Assembly (NCBI GenBank): GCA_021158805.1
Contig: JAGGTZ010000093.1
Coordinates: forward strand, 1 to 10,799
Length of the DNA stretch: 10,799 nt
Source of the DNA: Thermoproteota archaeon
Lineage (GTDB): Archaea > Korarchaeota > Korarchaeia > Korarchaeales > Korarchaeaceae
Direction of reading: 5' to 3'
Part shown: positions 7,808 through 10,799 of the stretch, in pieces
How the letters are laid out: the number at the start of each line of letters is the position of its first letter
Numbering within the stretch: the stretch's first letter is position 1
Translations under genes and position numbers: made by a program
The notes under the pieces: model-generated
Database searches by the model: none
Told to the model about the DNA's origin: nothing
Seen by the model: only the letters and a program-made list of their open reading frames with translations

Positions 7808-7842
7808 TTATCACCACTGATTGATGAAATAAAAATTATTTA
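7808..7842 (-). promoter_or_regulatory. Promoter of the TIP49-like gene (also T-rich end of upstream gene)
   Basis: On the minus strand the AT-rich run TAAATAATTTTTATTTC (about 7842-7826) is a good archaeal TATA candidate. Counting about 26 bases from its centre puts transcription start near 7808, giving a leader of about 34 bases with the GGAGGG used by ATG 7774. The same T-rich run lies just downstream of the stop codon of the surface-protein gene at 7857 and could also act as its terminator. Confidence 0.5.
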
Positions 7843-7856
7843 GCAAGTCCACAGGG

Positions 7857-8699
7857 TCAAAGCTTCCTTATGACATAGAGTAGCAAGGCTATAGCTACTA
7901 GCCCCCCTAACAATAACATGACTACTAGCGGGAGGGGAGTTGGTTCCTCGATACTGAACTCCTCGGCCATATTCTCGATAGAGGCGTTAGGCTCTCCCTG
8001 TGCTGCTGGGACCGCTACTTCCTCTAGTACTTCAAGCCTGAGTTTTAGTGGTACGGTGTAACTGGAGTCAGCTATCTCATATGTTAAGTTAAGCTTCACC
8101 TGATAGGTACCTGGCCTCATGGTTGAAGGGACTGCAAGTATCACCTTGATTTCCTTGGTGCTGTTTACAAGCAAGTCTCCTATCTTACCGGAGATAACGA
8201 AGTTCCTCACTCTCATCATATGATATCCAAATATCGGAACTGGCGCCTCTATGTCCAGTTTAACATCACTGAGATTTATTGGAGATCTATTTTCTATATA
8301 GAGCATAACTTCCCTTTTCTCGCCACGCTTCATCACTGCTAAGGGATCTGGCTTCGCTACTATCATACCTGTGATGGCTATTATCTCGGCTGTAATTTCA
8401 GCAACTTTTTCGTTCCCCTTGAATATCTCAGCATATAGTAAGTGTTTTCCGGGAGTAAGGGGAGGTATTGTGACTATATAGCAGCCGGTTTCATTTGCAC
8501 TCCCTTCTTCAACAAAAGAGTTATCTACATAGAGCTTTGCCTTCAAGCCAGAGGCTAGGGGAGAAGGTAAACATGCAACACCTGTCACCGGTAGGTTAGC
8601 CGGAATATAAATTGGGACTTGGGTCCTTATCGGGAAGGCCGCTAATGTAATCACGGGGATGAGCAGCAGTGCTATTAGTACGGATACCTTCAGGTTCAT
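7857..8699 (-). CDS. Membrane-anchored surface protein with Ig-like/COG1361 (NEW3-like) domain (280 aa)
   Basis: The protein starts with a signal peptide (residues 1-20, VSVLIALLLIPVITLAA) and ends with one membrane helix (about 257-276, VVMLLLGGLVAIALLLYVIRK), so most of it lies outside the cell with its C-terminus inside. Residues 22-110 form a beta-rich region with a GKHLLYAE strand typical of Ig-like or bacterial-surface repeats. Residues about 115-235 match the pattern of archaeal S-layer-associated COG1361/NEW3 domains: a basic strand, LYIENRSPINLSDVKLDIEAP, then RPGTYQVKLNLTYE. A low-complexity acidic or proline stalk (236-255) joins it to the anchor. Six N-x-S/T sequons (NET, NRS, NLS, NST, NLT, NAS) support export and glycosylation. 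COG1361 proteins often accompany membrane transporters or the S-layer; no partner is adjacent here. It may be cotranscribed with the TIP49-like gene 82 bases downstream. Confidence 0.85.
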   Translation of the reverse strand: MNLKVSVLIALLLIPVITLAAFPIRTQVPIYIPANLPVTGVACLPSPLASGLKAKLYVDNSFVEEGSANETGCYIVTIPPLTPGKHLLYAEIFKGNEKVAEITAEIIAITGMIVAKPDPLAVMKRGEKREVMLYIENRSPINLSDVKLDIEAPVPIFGYHMMRVRNFVISGKIGDLLVNSTKEIKVILAVPSTMRPGTYQVKLNLTYEIADSSYTVPLKLRLEVLEEVAVPAAQGEPNASIENMAEEFSIEEPTPLPLVVMLLLGGLVAIALLLYVIRKL

Positions 8700-8734
8700 C
8701 TCACGTTATATTTCCAAGAAAACGTAATAAATTC
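8700..8734 (-). promoter_or_regulatory. Probable leaderless promoter of the surface-protein gene
   Basis: On the minus strand AATTTATTAC (8733-8724) is a good TATA box. Its centre lies about 26 bases before position 8702, so the transcript should begin within about three bases of the ATG at 8699. There is no convincing Shine-Dalgarno; only GTGAG sits directly before the ATG. Both points fit a leaderless mRNA, which is common in archaea. Confidence 0.55.
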
Positions 8735-8820
8735 CTTACGACAGAAGGCTTATGCTATAATAGTACAGCAGGTAAGCTTTTTCAGAAATAAAGAGATTAA
8801 TAGCGCAAGTAAGGAGGTTC
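8735..8820 (+). promoter_or_regulatory. Promoter region of the DMT transporter gene
   Basis: This AT-rich stretch lies upstream of the transporter. Two TATA-like candidates are seen on the plus strand: GCTATAATAG (8754-8763, start near 8785) and GAAATAAAG (about 8785-8793, start near 8815). Only the first would leave room for AAGGAGG (8811-8817) in the leader. I cannot choose between them from sequence alone. Confidence 0.35.
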
Positions 8821-8847
8821 ATGTCCATTGAAGGGGATAGGGATTGA
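8821..8847 (+). other. Possible upstream ORF (8 codons) coupled to transporter start
   Basis: An ATG at 8821 follows a strong Shine-Dalgarno (AAGGAGGT, 8811-8818) by only a few bases. It opens an 8-codon frame (MSIEGDRD) whose TGA stop overlaps the TTG start of the transporter in the four bases TTGA (8844-8847). The layout suits termination-reinitiation coupling. The alternatives are chance, or a one-base error that hides a normal ATG start for the transporter. Confidence 0.35.
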
Positions 8848-9689
8848 CAAGAGAATTCATCTTACGGAAAGATAGATCAACGAAAGGTAGGATCTACGTT
8901 GCACTCGCAGCCCTATTATGGAGCACTATAGGAATCCCTACGAAGATAGCTCTTTCAGCAGGGTCTGGTCCGGCTGCAATAGGTTCTTTTAGATCCTTGA
9001 TAGGTGCATTGTTCTCCGTTATAATTCTGAGAAGGAGGGTCTTGGACAAAAATGTCATGGTCCTCGGTATTCTCTTCACCGGGCCACTCTTTCTCACATA
9101 TATGTTCAGCGTTATGTTTTCGGGCATGGGGATCGCTGCAGTCCTCCTCTATACAGCTCCAGCCCTAGTGGTAGTCTTCGCTAGATTTTTCCTTAATGAA
9201 GAGATAACTAAGAGGAAGTTGATGGCCCTACTTTTAGCCGGAACTGGGGCTTTCCTCACGCAGGTACCCTACTTAAAATCACCAAACTTAGCAGGCATCC
9301 TCTTCGGATTTGGGGCCGCTCTCTCCTACTCAGGGGTGATATTGATGGCGAGGAAATTAATGCTCTCTGGATATAGTGCCCTAGAGGTTGGTTTGGGCCC
9401 CCAGCCTTGGTCCGCTATTGAGCTACTTCCGTTCCTTTTCTTAGATAGTTACCCTCTAAATATGACTTTTCTTCTTTCAGTTTCATATCTCGGGGTTTTC
9501 ACATCAGCTCTGGCCTATATACTTCACGCTAAGGGAGTAAAATATGTGGATGCCGGCACTGCCGGGATAATCGCCAATCTAGAACCAGCCTCTGCCGTTA
9601 TCTTAGGTGTACTAATCGGAGAGAAAATAGGCGTAGAAGGATTACTGGGTTGCTTACTGGTGATAGGAGGTGCCATACTAGCCAGGTAA
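8844..9689 (+). CDS. DMT-superfamily transporter, EamA family (281 aa)
   Basis: The product is a 281-residue membrane protein with about ten hydrophobic segments, the usual size and layout for EamA/DrugE-type DMT permeases. It shows the duplicated two-half structure: the first half opens with YVALAALLWSTIGIPTKIAL and contains a GSFRSLIGAL segment, and the second opens with GILFGFGAALSYSGVILMARKL and ends with TAGIIANLEPASAVILGVLIGE, the conserved late EamA motif. Substrates vary across the family (amino acids, nucleosides, other metabolites), so none is assigned. The start must follow the in-frame TAG at 8838-8840. TTG at 8844 is the only usual start before the first membrane segment, with a weak GGGGAT five bases upstream. 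The stop is 4 bases from the convergent regulator's stop; that regulator might control it, but no direct evidence is visible. Confidence 0.92.
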   Translation: MTREFILRKDRSTKGRIYVALAALLWSTIGIPTKIALSAGSGPAAIGSFRSLIGALFSVIILRRRVLDKNVMVLGILFTGPLFLTYMFSVMFSGMGIAAVLLYTAPALVVVFARFFLNEEITKRKLMALLLAGTGAFLTQVPYLKSPNLAGILFGFGAALSYSGVILMARKLMLSGYSALEVGLGPQPWSAIELLPFLFLDSYPLNMTFLLSVSYLGVFTSALAYILHAKGVKYVDAGTAGIIANLEPASAVILGVLIGEKIGVEGLLGCLLVIGGAILAR

Positions 9690-9693
9690 AAGA

Positions 9694-10461
9694 TTAGGAT
9701 GATCCGGAAAGGCCTCTAAGCTTCTCCACTAGTTCGTATACATCTTCTATCATGGAAACGGCCAAGGGAACCCTCATCGATGTTGCAATCTTCATCCCTA
9801 ATTTGTCTATCTTATCTGGCTGAGGTCCATGAAGGACAACTAGACTTGGCCTTATGTCTATCACCTTCAGGGCCACCATGGGACTCCTACCGGCCGTAAC
9901 CTTCGTGAATATCAAGGCTCTCTCGGTTGAGGTGCCGAATAACCTCATGAAGTCAGATCCTGTTAGACTTAGAATTGCCTTTATGCTGTCTATTACTGTA
10001 TAACCATGAATGTAGGTTGGCTGTGGAGCTTCTACAACTATTCTACCCTCTATCACATCTAAGAATTTGTCCAGCTCTATAGGGAGGGTAAACTCACTCA
10101 TGTCTATAACACTAGATAAGAGGGGTATCATTCCAGTAGTCCTCACCAAGGTCCTTATTACTGCCCCACCCCTCTTCTCATCTTCGTCTATAAGGGTCAT
10201 TATAAATCTCCTAAGCACTAAAGAGCCAGGACTCTTCCTTCTACTAGATTCATAATCAGAGACGACTGACGCTGATACTCCTAGTAATCTAGCAAGTTCA
10301 CTTTGTTTAACGCCGAAGTACTCCCTCCACTTTCTCATAGCTAAACCTATGTTCTGGCTGAATAGTATATCTCCAGCTATCTTTTTGGCGACGATCTCCT
10401 TCAATATCCTTCTGTGGTATGTAGACAGTAGTTCTCTATCGAGCTCTTCCTCGACACGCAT
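9694..10461 (-). CDS. Archaeal HTH (XRE/Cro-type) transcriptional regulator, COG1709-like
   Basis: From ATG 10461 the protein has 255 residues. Residues 36-86 form a Cro/XRE-type helix-turn-helix: KWREYFG leads into K52-Q-S-E-L-A57 (helix 2), a turn at LLGVS, and S65-V-V-S-D-Y-E71 (recognition helix). The following SRRKSPGSLVLRRF and an acidic IDEDEKRGG are typical of the archaeal COG1709 regulators, which join this HTH to a conserved C-terminal alpha/beta domain (here about 110-250) of unknown ligand. It is a DNA-binding transcription factor of unknown regulon. A GTG at 10470 would add three residues and would be nearly leaderless; ATG 10461 has GGTAGGT directly upstream, so both remain possible. 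The gene converges on the transporter and lies 53 bases after the SWIM gene on the same strand. Confidence 0.9.
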   Translation of the reverse strand: MRVEEELDRELLSTYHRRILKEIVAKKIAGDILFSQNIGLAMRKWREYFGVKQSELARLLGVSASVVSDYESSRRKSPGSLVLRRFIMTLIDEDEKRGGAVIRTLVRTTGMIPLLSSVIDMSEFTLPIELDKFLDVIEGRIVVEAPQPTYIHGYTVIDSIKAILSLTGSDFMRLFGTSTERALIFTKVTAGRSPMVALKVIDIRPSLVVLHGPQPDKIDKLGMKIATSMRVPLAVSMIEDVYELVEKLRGLSGSS

Positions 10462-10471
10462 ACCTACCACT

Positions 10472-10502
10472 TACGACGATAGAGGTAATCTTTCCATATA
10501 AA
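10472..10502 (-). promoter_or_regulatory. Promoter of the HTH regulator gene
   Basis: On the minus strand TTTATATGG (10502-10494) is one of the clearest TATA boxes in the window. The expected transcription start is near 10472, just before GTG 10470 and about 10 bases before ATG 10461, so the mRNA is leaderless or nearly so. The box overlaps the end of a palindrome (10500-10514), which could let the regulator or another factor block TBP/TFB binding. Confidence 0.6.
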
Positions 10503-10514
10503 GGCTTCGCCTTT
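10500..10514. repeat. Perfect palindrome AAAGGC-3 nt-GCCTTT overlapping TATA box and SWIM stop
   Basis: The plus strand reads AAAGGC TTC GCCTTT, a perfect 6-bp inverted repeat with a 3-base centre. On the minus strand it runs from the last base of the SWIM gene's stop codon into the TATA box of the HTH regulator. It could be a dimer-binding operator, a short RNA hairpin ending the SWIM transcript, or both. Confidence 0.5.
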
Positions 10515-10799
10515 CAACGATCATGAGCTAAGTCTATGCCTTCCACCTCCAGAACTCCTCTTAGGAACCCGATTAGCTCGGGATCCTTAAGTTCCTTAAC
10601 TCTTAACGTACCTAAGTCCTCTGATATATTGGCTGCAGCTATGTGATAACAGTATTTCCTCTCCCCCCTGACTATGACGTTGAGGTAGAAGTCCATGCAT
10701 GAGCAGTAAATATCTCCCATGACTAGATGTTTTCCAGTAGGACCTTCAACTATGTAGAAGTAGTTACCGCTGGGCTTGAATACATACTTTAAGACTCGC
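10514..10799 (-). CDS. SWIM-type zinc-finger protein (partial, 5' end outside window)
   Basis: The minus strand is open from the window edge to a TGA at 10516-10514, giving 94 visible residues. The core is a SWIM zinc finger of form C-x-C-x15-C-x-H: Y-C-S-C-M-D-F-Y, then Y-C-Y-H. Before it comes a beta-rich segment (RVLKYVFKPSGNYFYIVEG, then GKHLVMGD), which is the usual lead-in of small archaeal SWIM proteins and shows that the internal ATG at 10720 is not the true start. SWIM fingers bind zinc and are found in proteins that bind DNA or partner proteins, including the Shu2/SWS1 recombination factors; the role of this stand-alone archaeal form is not established. The visible C-terminus is a short acidic helix region (DPELIGFLRGVLEVEG). 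The gene lies directly upstream of the HTH regulator on the same strand. Confidence 0.85.
   Translation of the reverse strand, partial: RVLKYVFKPSGNYFYIVEGPTGKHLVMGDIYCSCMDFYLNVIVRGERKYCYHIAAANISEDLGTLRVKELKDPELIGFLRGVLEVEGIDLAHDR

Noticed and set aside
7811..7842. Possible C/D-box sRNA (CTGA at 7817-7820 followed by TTGATGA at 7821-7827)
   Set aside because: No upstream C box or downstream D box at proper spacing was found, and the spacer between the two boxes is absent. The AT-rich region is better explained as the TIP49 promoter.
10514..10720. ATG at 10720 as the start of the SWIM protein
   Set aside because: The frame stays open to the window edge and the upstream residues form the beta-rich lead-in expected of archaeal SWIM proteins, so the gene is partial, not a 68-residue protein.
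1..10799. Search for CRISPR repeats, tRNA, rRNA, insertion sequences, toxin-antitoxin or defence genes
   Set aside because: Reading both strands showed no spaced direct repeats, cloverleaf-like sequence, transposase, nuclease or terminal inverted repeats. Intergenic gaps are too short to hide most of them.

Overview
The window reads as chromosomal DNA of an archaeon, most likely a thermophilic member of the TACK group. A Korarchaeota-like or Crenarchaeota-like lineage would fit, but the sequence does not settle it. The evidence is an archaeal TIP49/RuvB-like ATPase, an archaeal HTH regulator of the COG1709 type, an archaeal SWIM zinc-finger protein, a secreted protein with an S-layer-type GGPAVNP motif, heavy use of AGG/AGA and ATA codons, Shine-Dalgarno sites matching the archaeal 16S 3' end, and TATA boxes about 26 nt before several starts. 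No mobile element, CRISPR array, tRNA or rRNA was seen. No gene-free stretch exceeds about 145 bases.

Positions 1-6430 look like a cell-surface and glycosylation block. A minus-strand gene (1-1238, cut off by the window edge) encodes a secreted, sequon-rich, S-layer-like protein. Divergent from it, on the plus strand, are a 79-residue protein of unknown function, a 422-residue multispanning protein with GT-C glycosyltransferase features whose start overlaps the 79-residue gene by 14 bases, and a 1179-residue protein. The last joins a GT-C-like membrane core to a large outside domain that carries nine N-glycosylation sequons and a probable concanavalin-like fold. The two membrane proteins share an acidic first outer loop and a W-x2-R-F motif, which suggests they are distant paralogues acting on lipid-linked sugars or surface glycoproteins.

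Positions 6419-8699 hold two minus-strand genes. One is a membrane-anchored surface protein with Ig-like or S-layer-associated (COG1361/NEW3-like) domains, probably from a nearly leaderless mRNA. The other is a TIP49/RuvB-like AAA+ ATPase with its own promoter. The ATPase gene converges on and overlaps the 1179-residue gene by 12 bases.

Positions 8844-10799 hold a DMT/EamA transporter (plus strand, TTG start overlapping the stop of an 8-codon upstream ORF), a convergent HTH regulator ending 4 bases away, and a SWIM zinc-finger gene running off the right edge. A palindrome overlaps the regulator's TATA box and could be an operator.

The best candidate for something undescribed is the S-layer-like protein next to the pair of GT-C-like proteins and the small coupled protein. 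That functional link is inference from context and motifs.
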